A DNA stretch of 64,000 nucleotides, from positions 186,001 through 250,000 of the forward strand of contig JAFMSR010000015.1 in assembly GCA_022818135.1 (NCBI GenBank), in the 5' to 3' direction. The position numbers and the translations under genes were made by a program. Below are positions 1 through 13,500 of this stretch, piece after piece (the stretch's first letter is position 1; each line of letters starts with the position of its first letter). The notes under the pieces were generated by a model. That model was not told the DNA's origin and searched no databases. It was given only the letters and a program-made list of their open reading frames with translations. This DNA is from Saxidomus purpurata (Eukaryota > Mollusca > Bivalvia > Venerida > Veneridae).

Positions 1-90
1 CATTCAACATTGTGTCATAAATACCCTTGAAAGGGTTAAGGAGATAAGACTCTCATGGCTCCGACCCCTAAATGTGAGCTGATGTATTCA

Positions 91-235
91 TCTTAATGCA
101 TCAAAATCCCCATTATGCCATATTAATGTATTTTAATACCCTTTATGTCACCTTAATGCAATAAAATCCCCTTTATGCCACCTTAATGCAATTAAATCAC
201 TTTTATGCACTTAATGTATTTAAATCCCTTTATGC
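91..235. repeat. ~30-bp tandem repeat in a CEP63 intron
   Basis: About five diverged copies of a unit like CCTTAATGCAATAAAATCCC followed by CTTTATGCCA. Confidence 0.7.
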
Positions 236-789
236 CAAAGTAAGCTAAGTTTGGATAACAGAATGGAAATCTAACATTGGCAGGCAGATATATACGATGC
301 AATGAACAAAAGGAATCAACTTTACAATGGCAAACATCAATGAATAAAGTGAATTATTTCCAAACTATAGAAGCTTACTATTTCCAACATACATAATGAA
401 CTTTTACAATGGCATCTCATTACTTTCAGCATGCACAGTTTACTAACTGAATGTAAGCTGGCAGACAGTCTCAGTGCATTCAGTATGTACTCTTTGAATT
501 AGTAAGTTGAAAATGCTACAGTCATATTTAAAATACAAATTAAGTACAGTCAACCCTGTCAAAAGCCACCCGACTGCAGAAGTTGGAAGTGTAATCTCCT
601 TAGACAGGTGGTCTATTCACTCAGGATAGACTATTACTGCTTGAAATTCCAAGGGATTGCATAGGTCACGGTATCGCTTAACTCATGTGGTCACAAGAAC
701 AGGTCAGACTGTACATTAGACAGAGTGATAATTCATGTACAGACTATAAAAATATGAGATTTGTTAATCTCTCTATCTAATCATGTACA

Positions 790-1470
790 CAATTTCTTTT
801 TTAGCCATATATCCCATCTCTCTATCTTCTAATCATGTATCCCATCTCTCTACCCTCTAATCACATATTCAATCTCTATCTAATCATGTGTCCTATCTCT
901 CTACCCTCTAATCACATATCCAATCTCTATCTAATCATATATCCCGTTTCTCCATCTAATCATGTATCCTACCTGTCTACCCTCTAATCATGTATCCCAG
1001 CTCTATATCTAATCATGTATCCCATCTCTATATCTAATCATGTATCCCAGCTCTATATCTAATCATGACCCAGCTCTATATCTAATCAGTACCCAGCTCT
1101 ATATCTAATCATGTATCCCAGCCATACAACTGACCCAGCTCATACTAATCAGTCCCAGCTCTTCTAATCATGTATCCCAGCTCTATATCTAATCATGTAT
1201 CCCATCTCTATATCTAATCATGTATCCCATCTCTATATCTAATCATGTATCCCATCTCTATTTCTAATCATGTACTCAATTTCTCTATTTAGCCTTGTAC
1301 CCCATCTGTCTATTCAATAATATACTACAACAGCTATCTAATCATGTATCCTATCTCTCTATTTTACCATGTAACCGATATTTCTATTTAATCATGCACT
1401 GCATCTCTCTACCAAATAATGTATCCCATCTCTCTTTCTTATCATGTTCTCATCTCTCTATTTAGTAAAA
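790..1470. repeat. Minisatellite, ~23-24 bp unit
   Basis: Many copies of a unit like ATCTAATCATGTATCCCATC plus TCTAT. The part near 1070-1160 has clustered deletions suggestive of consensus error. It lies in or downstream of the last recognised CEP63 exon, so it is intronic or in the gene's 3' part. Confidence 0.85.
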
Positions 1471-1809
1471 CATCTTTAATAAATGTGACATATTTATTTC
1501 ATGCATGAGACTATTAAATCAGTTGTAACATATACAGTATTTTTTCTTTTGAATAAAGAAACCTGTCTTATTAAGACAAAAATGTTTACAACCAGAGACT
1601 TTTTAAAAAGATGTTGACCTTAATTTCAAATGTGACAAATACATTTTTTTCACTGCACTATTTTCTCTTTTTGTGTTATCTGAAGCATCAGATCTGTTCT
1701 CTGTCCCATTGAGCAGTGAGTGCCCTATACATGCTGTTTATTTAACCCTTACCCAGGTTTATTATTTTATACATGTACTTTGGATAATATCATTCATTGT
1801 TCACAGGGA

Positions 1810-2425
1810 TACACAGTAAATATTTACAGGCACCAGGATAAACCCGATCTGTTACAGTAAATATTTACAGGGACCAGGATAACCCCAATCAGACACAGTA
1901 AATATTTACAGGGACCAGGATAACCCCAATCAGACACAGTGAATATTTACAGGGACCAGGATAACCCCAATCAGACACAGTAAATATTTACAGGGACCAG
2001 GATAACCCCAATCAGACACAGTGAATATTTACAGGGACCAGGATAACCCCATCGACAAAGTAAAATTTACAGGGACCAGGATAACCCCAATCAGACACAG
2101 TAAAATTACAGGGACCAGGATAACCCCAATCAGACACAGTGAATATTTACAGGGACCAGGATAACCCCAATCAGACACAGTGAATATTTACAGGGACCAG
2201 GAAACCCCAATCAGACACAGTAAAATTTACAGGGACCAGGATAACCCCAATCAGACACAGTGAATATTTACAGGGACCAGGATAACCCCTCGACACAGTG
2301 AAATTACGGATAACCCTATCAGATTGAGTGAATATTTATAGGGACCAGGATAACCCTGATCAGACACAGTAAATATTTACAGGGACTAGGATAACCCCTA
2401 TCTGACTGAGTGAATATTTATCATC
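1810..2425. repeat. Minisatellite, 41-bp unit
   Basis: About 15 copies of a unit containing GGGACCAGGATAACCCCAAT and CAGACACAGTGAATATTTAC. Copies near 2040-2110 and 2280-2330 carry several small deletions. I see no exon between this array and 3704. Confidence 0.9.
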
Positions 2426-3703
2426 CCCCTGTTGAAGACCAAAGCATAAGCATGTAACAGGGTAAGAGTTAATTGTATACAGTTATACCATAGTCACCAT
2501 GTCCTTGTGTATTTGCTAGAAATCAAAAAGAAAAACATATGACAGGTATATGCATGCTTGGTTACTATGTGTAACAACTTTACATAACCTATTCTGAACA
2601 TTTACTGATACCTGTTATTGTACATAATTCACCTACATACTAAGAACTGTTTTCATATGGACATTTTTGACCATCTCCAAAACATACAAAGCTAAATATA
2701 TTGACAAAATATTCTCTAACTCATGGAAAAGTAGTGAAATTACTTATCCACTTGCTATCATCACAATGTAATTACATTATTAGACAACTGACTCTGTGAT
2801 TTTTCTTGATTTACTAAATGACTGCGTGTTTATTTGTTGGTTTAATGGAAAAAGTAACACAGTTAATGTTCTACAGTGACTATCTATTAAAGATCCCCTG
2901 TAGCTATGTAGGTTTCAATTTAGACACAGGAAGAAGTTAGAACCAACAACTTTCAGCACACAAGTATATTAGCCTTTCATATTGCATTTATCATGTAGAA
3001 ATATTTGAGGGCTTAAAATGTTGGTGACATCTGCAGTGATCAGTACTGTGACCTTTAAGTGAGATGTTGACCTTTGAGCACTGAACGTCAGTGTTTTGCA
3101 TGATACAACCAGTACCATAATGCTCTATATATTTTGTGAAGTTTATGCAGGTACAAAGTTATGACCGAGACACGATAGATATAAACAAGCAGACAAACAT
3201 GCCAAACAGCCCAGTTCTTCTTTGAGCCATTTATTCCATGTACCGCTGGTTGCCTAGCACGCAAAACATATTGTTTCTTCTAAAGTTGTAGCCAATTTAA
3301 TTTCTTTTGAGCCAATGTAACTGTTTTGTATCAAACTTTGGCATTGGCTAATGCCAGAGCTAGCCCTGCCAAATTTTGAGGGGGAGGGTAACAGTAAAAA
3401 CTGTCGCAACAATTATCATCCAGCTTCCAAATTTATGATGTAAAAATAGAAAGCCTGCTCAACCAATATTTTTTTTTTAAATAATTTTTTTTTGTTTTTC
3501 TGGTCTTAGCAAAGAAAGTAAATTCTGAGATTTCCTGACAATATCAACGTCTGATCTGATCACATAATTATAACCATGGCAACAGCTGATCCATATTATT
3601 ATGATATATCTGTACACGTGATTGTAACCATGGTAAGCACACTGTGAAACACACACTCTCCTACATGTTTGTGACTGACATGTATAATAAGTATTACATG
3701 TAC

Positions 3704-4561
3704 CTTCTGGTCGAGTTTTCTGTTGAGGCTATTACAGTCTTCTCTCTTCATGTCCATTTCTTCACTTAACTGCCGATTCTCTTGTGAAAGTAATTCCTCG
3801 TTTCGTTTACTCAACCTGTGATATAACAATGAGACATCAGTCAAGTCTGTTTCCATTCCCCATCCACCCCATATCTTATCTGTTTCTCAGTTTGTGTATC
3901 AACATATGAAACATTAACAAACAATGGGAGACAATCCTATGCATGTTAACTAACTGCAAATTCTATATTTCACTAAAACAACCAGACCACAGTAGTACAG
4001 TAGTACTTACATATAACTTTTATACAGAATGAACGAAACATGAACAATACATAATGAAATTGAAGCATTTCTCCTCAGTAATACGCCTGCATAATAATTC
4101 CTCCGTGGAATGATTCAATTTTGATAAATTACTCCAAGCCATAGATTATTTCTTAATTAGATCAAAAACAAAAACAGAATACATGATACACAAACAATGT
4201 ACATGTACAAACATTTGAAAATTTATACGTAAGCACTGCTGTATAATTTTACTCAAGTGATAAATTACTTTAAAATATAAATGATTGATTGGATATTTCT
4301 AAGTCAGCATTTTCTACAATAAATATTCAATCATTGCAATGATTCATCATATCAAAACAAAGGAAATCAAACTGCTAAATGAAAATAAAACCTAAAAGTA
4401 AAGGGCATCACTGAAGAGTTATAGGGGTATAATGGTATTTATCTGTTACAAATAAAAAAGTAATATCCTTCAGGTTTGTTTGAACAAACATAAATTTTGT
4501 GACATAGAACTGTTTTTCATAATGAAGTTTATTTATTTTTTTTTTTTTTTTTCTTAAAAAA

Positions 4562-4598
<37 letters not shown>

Positions 4599-7500
4599 TT
4601 TTTTTTTTTTTAAAAATTTTTTTTTTAAAAAAAAAAAAAAAAAACCATTTTTTATGTTTTTTAAAAACACCATTAAATTTCTTGGCAAGGTTAAAGGAAA
4701 CACACTTTTTTTTGGCCTTTCATTTACCTGGCTTGATCCTCAGTGTCAGCGAGACATTTACGTAGTGAAGAAATCTGCTCGTCCTCAGACCTGCTCTTTG
4801 TATCACTCAAACTCCTGAAATATGTCAGGAGTTTATACAAAATCTCTCACAGTGGAAGTATTACACTTTATTGAAAGGTAATTCTTAGACCCTAACACTG
4901 TACATGAAAGAGTAATTCTTAGACCCTAACACTGTACATGAAAGAGTAATTCCTGGACCCTAACACTGTACATGGAAGAGTAATTCCTGGACCCTAACAC
5001 TGTACATGAAAGAGTAATTCCTGGACCCTAACACTGTACATGAAAGAGTAATTCCTGGACTCTAACACTGTACATGAAAGAGTAATTCCTGGACCTTAAC
5101 ACTGTACATGAAAGAGTAATTCTTAGACCCTAACACAGTACATGAAAGAGTAATTCCTGGACCCTAACACAGTACATGAAAGAGTAATTCTTGGACCCTA
5201 ACACTGTACATGAAAGAGTAATTCCTGGACCCTAACACTGTACATGAAAGAGTAATTCCTGGACTCTTAACACTGTCCATGAAAGAGTAATTCTTGGACC
5301 CTAACACTGTACATGAAAGAGTCATACTTAGACCCTAACACTGTACATGAAAGTTATTCCTGGACTCTTAACACTGTACATGAAAGAGTAATTCCTGGGC
5401 TCTAAAACTGTACATGAAAGAGTAATTCTTAAACCCTAACACTGTACATGAAAGAGTACATGTAATTCCTGTACTCTAATACTGTACATGAAAGAGTAAT
5501 TCCTGTACTCTAATACTGTACATGAAAGAGTAATTCCTGGGCTCTTAACACTGTTCATGAAAGAGTAATTCCTGGACTCTCACACTGTACATGAAAGAGT
5601 AATTCCTGGGCTCTAATACTGTACATTAAAGAGTAATTCTTAAACCCTAACAATGTACATGAAAGAGTACATGTAATTCCTGGACTCTATTACTGTACAT
5701 GAAAGAGTAATTTCTGGGCTCTAATTCTGTACATGAAAGAGTAATTCTTAAACCCTAACACTGTACATGAAAGAGTACATGTAATTCATGGACTCTAATA
5801 CTGTACATGAAAGAGTAATTCCTGGGCTCTAATACTGTACATGAAAGAGTAAATGCTGGACTTTAATACTGTACATGAAAGAGTATTTCCTGGACTCCTA
5901 TACTGTACATGAAAGAGTAATTCCTGGGTTCTAATACTGTACATGTAAGAGTAATTCCTGGGCTCTTATACTGTACATGAAAGAGTAATTCCTGGGCTCT
6001 AATACTGTACATGAAACAGTAATTCCTGGACTCTAATAAAGTACATGAAAGAGTAACCCTTGGACCCCCAACACTTTACACAAACAATTATTCCTGAACA
6101 ATAACACTGAATTGCAAACAATTTTGAGGATATATTAACTTAAAGAGTTCATTCATCAAATATAAAATTGGTGCTGTTATGTGGTTTTTTGTTGGGATCT
6201 TAAATTCATGGAATGACCCAAGCACAAAATTACTGACTATTAGTGCCACACAAACTTAATGGTTTTAAAGTTAGCAAAGTGCATAGAGTAAGAAATCCAA
6301 CATGGTTACAGTGAACTTGCAGGTCCTGTGTAAATTACAATCTCTAGTCAAAGAAAACTTGATAATAACAAAGAACATACTTTATGATATCGTCTTTTTC
6401 TGCTATCTGTTTGTTAAGTATGGCAATATCCTTGGCATGCTGCTTACTGTCTTCCTCAGACATTCGTAGAAAATCATCACGAGCTCTAAGCTCCGCCTCA
6501 AACTCTCCATTTAAATCTTCAAGTTTCTAAAATGTTAGGAAATTCAACTGGTCTTTCATAAACATTTAGTGCATCACGACAATTTACCACTTTCTACTGC
6601 TAGATACACATACCTGTGTCTTGCAATCTGACCATGGTAATTATTTACTTGCTTACATCTATGAGCAACAAAACTGAATGACACAAAGGATCTATTTATA
6701 GAGAGAAGGGCCATGATGGCCCTATATCGCTCACCTGGCTACCATTGGCTATAATACAATGTCATTAAAAGCAGAAAAGGTAATAGGAAATGCTACATAC
6801 CAAATATCTAAGCAGAAGAATAAAAAGATTTTTAAATTTTTTCCTATAGAAGCCTATGTGAAATCAAGTGACCCCTGGGCAGGGTCAATTTTGACCTGGG
6901 GTCATGATTTGAACAATCTTGGTAGAGGTCTACTAGGCAATGCTACAAACTAAATATCTAAGCTCTACCCCTAGTGGTTTCAAAGTAGAAGATTTTTAAT
7001 TAAAAGTTTTTCCTATGTAAGTCTATGTGAAATCAAACATAGCCACCTAAGAGCTTACGGAATGAATGACATCAAAGAGTATTTACTGTTACCTATTGTT
7101 CCTATAGCCACCTAAGTATCCAAATGTAAGCACGGACGGACAGACAACTCGACCAAAAAAAATATGTCTCACCCCTATTATATGGGGGGAGACATAACTA
7201 GCTAACATCTACAGTGTTTATCGGTTGGTGTATACATACCCTAACTTGATTATTTGCTTTCTTCAATTCCGTCAACAATCTTTCATTATCATCCATTGCT
7301 TTCTTGTGTGATGTCATTGCTTCATCTAATGATTGCTTCAACTTCTCTACCTTGGAATTCTAAACAATTTGAAATTTAGAAACAGATTCAGAAGACTTTA
7401 TAAGATAATTGCTAAAATATGATAAATATCTTACTGAAGATTACTCTTAAATATCAATGGAATTCAACAAATCAAGTGCTGACTCTGAAACTTTGCTTCT

Positions 7501-10500
7501 AGTTAGCCAGTCAGCCCTCAAAATCTTGAATTTGATATGTGTAACACAGGCAACATACTATTAGTGCTACTTGCTATACACCTTAAGTGCTACTTGTTAT
7601 AAACCTTTAGTGCTATTTGTTATACACCTTCAGTGCACTGTATAACCTTCAGTGCTACTTGCTATACACCTTCAGTGCACTGCTATACACCTTCAGTGCT
7701 ACTTGCAACACCTTCAGTGCTACTTGCTATACACCTTCAGTGCTATTTGTTATACACCTCAGGCACTTGCATACACCTTCAGTGCTACTTGCATAACCTT
7801 CAGTGCACTGCTATACACCTTCAGTGCTACTTGCTTACACCTTCAGTGCACTGCATACACCTTCAGTGCACGCTATACACCTTCAGTGCACTGCAACACC
7901 TTCAGTGCACTGTATACACCTTCAGTGCATTTGCATACACCTTCAGTGCACTGCATACACCTTCAGTGCTACTTGATACACCTTCAGTGCTACTTGCATA
8001 CACCTTCAGTGCTACTGCTTACACCTTCAGTGCTACTGCATACACCTTCAGTGCTACTTGCATACACCTTCAGTGCTACTTGCTATACACCTTCAGTGCT
8101 ATTAAGTGCTATTTGCTTAACTATGTTGTATCTAATTTAAAACTATCGTAGCCTTTGCAGTCCAAAATGTAAACCACACCCAGTGCGATACTATAACAAG
8201 CTTTTGATTTTGCTTATCACCACAACCTGTGCATTCGTTAATCATGCAGTAAACTCTGTAACATTTGTACCTGTATATCAAAAGGAACAGCTATTGAATT
8301 TACCTCATCACCTGTTTATCAAGAGCAGAAAGTTTAAACCCATTACCTGTATATTAAGTGACTCGGCAGTGGAATTTAGTTTTGCATCAAGCTGTGCAAT
8401 TTGAGAGTTGAGGCTAAATTCTGTGCTATCCAAAATTTCCCGCCTTTTGTCTAACTGTGCCTGATATGTCTGTGCTTGTTGCTATGGTAACAAAACATAG
8501 TGATGTTAACTATATTGCTAATTAATCTTAGACATGCAATGTTAAACAATCAACAGAGCATACATTAAGATGCATGGTAAGAAGTCGTATTTCTGTGAAA
8601 AGTCTTCATTACACTTCCCATGTACATGTTCAAAGTTAACAGCCTACAGAACAAAGGTACCAGCCAGTAGTACAATGTTACCAGTCTACAAAGGAACCAG
8701 TCTTTAGTACAAAGGAACCAGTCTTTACTACCAGTCTATAGTACAAGGTACAAGTCTATTGGATATCTGCACAAAGCTATGAAAATGAAACTTAAATTTC
8801 AAACTAAGTGCACTCCTCACTAAACTTTAAAGCTCATACAGTTTAAAATGCAAATCATCAACATTAATTTAATAGTCTAGAATAAGTACAGACAGTTTTC
8901 TGGTTTTCTGACTTTACAAGAATTATTGCATCATTTTTGCATTGGAATCTATAATGTAGAAGTTAAAGCAGAAGAAATGTCTATAACAGAGAATGTTAAT
9001 AAAACTAGAGCTAAGGCAAAGGTGATGAGTATCCCCAGATGTCACCTTGACATAGTTAGTTTACCCTTTTCCTAACTATGTCAACCTGCATAGACACAGT
9101 AAAGCAATTACAACACAGTATATAGGTGCTGAACACTGTTGCAGTTACTTTTCACAGAATATGTAGAAAGTTTCAAGAAATTTCAGCCACAAAATTATTC
9201 CAGCACAACATGCTTGCAATAAGCTCAACTAAGTTTAGGACTTCTCTGTCATGTGAAATTTCATTGATTTTCAGTCTGTGATTTTAAAACTGTGCATCCT
9301 AACTGGTCCAAAAGGTGGTCTTAATACAAAAACTCTACATTTAAACAATTTAATTTACTTACAACTACACAACTACACAATAAAGTATATCTTACAGCTG
9401 ACAGCAGATAGAATAGTTACAGTTGCTAGGATACAAGGGATCTAAATGACATGAATATACTGTACAACATACAAGAATGAAAACTGTTGTTGTTTAAATC
9501 TGTTTGTAATGACGAGTTGTCTTAAAAAATTTTACCTTTGTTATCATCTATGATACTGTTACCTGCTAGGCTTAGATATAATACAGTGCAACTTTTTATC
9601 AGGTGAAATATAATAGATCATCTACTTACTTATAGACAGACACAGCATACAGGCTGAATAACAAACAGATGACCTCGTAAGTTACAATATAGTATGCCAT
9701 CAACTGTGTCCAGAATAACATAGAAAATGTACATGTACTAAAGTACGGTCTTCTGTTATTTAAAACTTACTAAATTGCTATGTTTGTATTGAAAAAGTTG
9801 CATATAGGAATTAAAACATTGTACAATGTAAATACATTCAATTCATCATAATCCCATATAAACAGGTTAAAACACAACAGTTTTCATTTCATCTTTTACT
9901 ACCCAGTTAAGCACCCTTGCACATATGTGTAACCCTAACAATTTCAAATAAATTCAAAAGCTGCAGACAATACATCAAAGCTTGGAACAAAAAAGAAAAT
10001 TATTTTACAATGCAGTTACATTTTTAAGTATTTATTTTAATTTTTCCAAGAGCATCAAACTGAAATTTTGCAAACACTTTGTCTTTGAATTGTTAATAAA
10101 AGAGCATTTGAAAATTGCAGAATGATTGATGCAATATGTCATCTTTATTACTGAATATGTAGGTGTTTGGGGTGTTCTGGGTGCTTAAAGTCGAAATATG
10201 GATCTACATAAGTATAACAGTTGTTAATTGAAATAAATATGTACTAAATACTACTGTACTACCAGTATATATATTATATTTACTCTGTGTTAGACTACAC
10301 TAAACAACGCACCTGTGCTATATCACACTTTTCCAGTAAAGACTCACTGTGTGAACTGAGTTCATGAAACTCTCCCTATATAACACAAACACACAGACTC
10401 AGCTAATCTCAAATATTGTAGGATTTCAGTAACTATAGCAACTGTAACATTAGACTTATCTCAAATCCATTGTATCCCTGTCATCTCTATATATCTGTCC

Positions 10501-13500
10501 ATATTTTTTACTATTCTTCAATTAGAAAGGACCAGTTACTGCTGATCATTAAAGACCTCCAGTTATCTGGTAGTAACTGACAAATGTCTCACTTAAATAG
10601 CACTGGATTGAAAACAACTATAGAAGAACTGTCTGCATAAACTGACCGTGGATACAAGCAGCTGGATATGCTCATGTTATATTTGTTATCAAAAATGACC
10701 AACAGCTACTAAAAACATCCTACTGTAACCATTCAATGAAGTATACCCTAAAGAACACAATACTGTAAACCTAGAAACTTTTGTGGATACCATATTTCGC
10801 ATTATTTCATACAAAGGAAATTTTCGCAACTACAAATTTTTGTATAACCATAACAATAGAGAATACGGTGAGACACAAGTAGCTTAAACTAAATATATGT
10901 CACTTCAAGCAATAAGGTACTTGAATCAAGTATCGCCTAAAACATATAGATTAAATTGTATTATAATAATATTTGTTTTAAGATACAACATCATGGTATT
11001 TTTCACAAATCGGAGAATATTCCAATGCCTCCTATTCTAACTGTGTGTCCTGTTAGCAGTAATTATTTCTAAATTCTGAAACACCATATCTACTCATAAA
11101 TAATTGATCCCCTGCCACCACAGTCACAATGCTAACCTGAATAAACTACAATATAAACTCTATTATAGCCAAGAAAAGACACACTTACAGTAAATGCCAT
11201 GGTAAAGCCCTTGCATCAATTACAATAATACAGTATTACAGTGTTATTTTTACTACATATGTTTATGGGGCTACCTCACTCAATATCTAAATTACATTAT
11301 GTATATGCAGTTTCTTCTTGAAAAATTAATTCAAATAAAAATTTTACCATAAATTGTTCAACCTGTATTTTGCAACTGAAGCCATGTAAAGGGAGGTAAC
11401 ACACTTGATGAAGCCATGTAAAGGGAGGTAACACACTTGTTTACAGAAAGTAAATGTATGAGTTCACTGCACACAGTACATTCTAACACATCAAACAATC
11501 TGAGCTGAATACACAGATGTTTACACATAAAACATGCATAACACAACTATATTAACAATATTACAATTAAATGAAAAACATTCTGAAATTAGAGTTTCAA
11601 CTTTAAAGCACTATCATTTTGATGTCAATTTTGCAACAATCTTCCAAAAACAATCACAACAGTTCAAATAGTTAACTAGCAAATATCTTAAAATGCATTT
11701 ATAAAGTAACAGACCCAAGAAATATACTGTATGGGAAACATGCCTGCAGAAAATAGTGTAACCCAACTTTTATTTGGTAAGAATAACTTTACAGTTTAGT
11801 TCTGTGAAATTTATTTCCTACTTCAGGTACTGACAAGAAATTTTCACACCAAAACAATAATACCTTTTCCTAAAACACAAAACAATATGTCAGCAAGTGC
11901 ATCTTGATTTTGGTATTCACCTACCTTGTAAGTAAACTTCAAGTGAACACACTTACCTGAACAAATTCACATTTATCAGCTATTGCTTTCCTTTGTGCTT
12001 CGAGTGTTTCTACCTGTTTCTGTAAAGCTCTTCTATCAATGTCCCAATCTCTCGACCTCTGTCTGTAATCCTGTACCGGTATATATTATATATAAGTTTC
12101 AGTTTACAACACTTACATCATCATCTGTATGTATGATAGGGATTGCTGGTTTCTATAACAACCACCTACAATTCATTCTGGAAATGCCTCAAGGATTATT
12201 GAAAATCCTAAATATGTATCAAGACATACTAACTGGTAAAAATGACAAAGTTTAAAATGTTTAAAAGTCATATATGCTAGTCTCATTTTAAACACCATAC
12301 ATAACGTGAGTACTGTGTACTAAGTGGATATATTGCGGGTTGAAGAGTTTGCAAATCTGCTGTTCCAGATTTTTCTTGTGCAGAATTATTTGTGAATCGA
12401 CAAAATTAGAACGCTACTAATAACAAAGTGTTGTAAAAATCCATACTTCTGTTATTTTAATACATTACCAGTAATTATTTGGATAGATAATTAACATCGT
12501 ACTTTATAAGCACTTTGGGATAAATTAATTTGCCATTAGCATATTGTAGGAAAATATGCCTTACTGAATGTGAAAATTTACACCAGCTGATATTTTGCAA
12601 AGTTTTTGAGTTCTTGAAATACGCAAACATTCCCAAGTTGTGAACTTCCCCATTTATACAGTATGCACCTTATTTTACTCACTCTGTGTATGGAAAGGAA
12701 TAAACTTAGTAAGTATTCCCTCTTAGGTTTGAACTGAATTCATTCAAAACTTGTATGGCCCTTTATTTAAAACATGAAAGAACAGAAATACAACATTATT
12801 TTAAGATTACCAAAGGGTAGAAAGTTTGAGTAAATTTGAAAGAAGAATACTTCAAGCTCCACCACAGAGGTGTGATCACTATTCTTCACTTGTTTGCAGA
12901 ACGTTATACATGCATAGTTTACTGAAAACTTCAATAAATAAGTGATAGACAGAGTATTGTTTGCGAGAACAATTACGTTATTTCCAGTAAGCATAGTCTC
13001 AGAGTAATAGAGCAATTGTTCGAGCAAACAGTTCTCTATCTGATTTGTATCAACTGTGATCTACTTCAAATAGAGTACAGTTTTAAGCTCCACCCCCTTG
13101 TACTAAGTAAGGCATCATGAACAGATTAGTTTGCTCTTATGTAGATTCACTCCAAAAGCCATGATACATAATGAGGTTAATATTCTTACCTCAACTTTCT
13201 TGACAAGTCTCTGTACCTCCTTCATACTATCCTGTACATCCACCATGGATTTCTCTTTCTCTCTCTCCGACTCCTTTTTGTGTTTCACATGTCTCTTGTG
13301 AAGACGTTCGTACTCTCGACGAAGATTCTGAACCTAGTAAATACAAACAGACCTTTGTAATATGGAACCAATCTGGCTTTGCTGATTAAAGCTGAGGTTA
13401 GTCTATGTCATTTGAAAAACTTGACAAAATTTTCACTTAAAAAAAATCAAAAGCTTATTGTATATTTGTAATTCTAAAGTGCCACTTTAAAAGATCTAAC

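Noticed and set aside
790..1470. CRISPR-like regular repeats
   Set aside because: Repeats are contiguous without unique spacers, and the genome is eukaryotic; it is a minisatellite. The same applies to the arrays at 4.9-6.1 and 51.4-52.1 kb.
7633..8151. Plus-strand ORFs of 162-172 codons
   Set aside because: Repetition of a 20-23 bp minisatellite inside a CEP63 intron.
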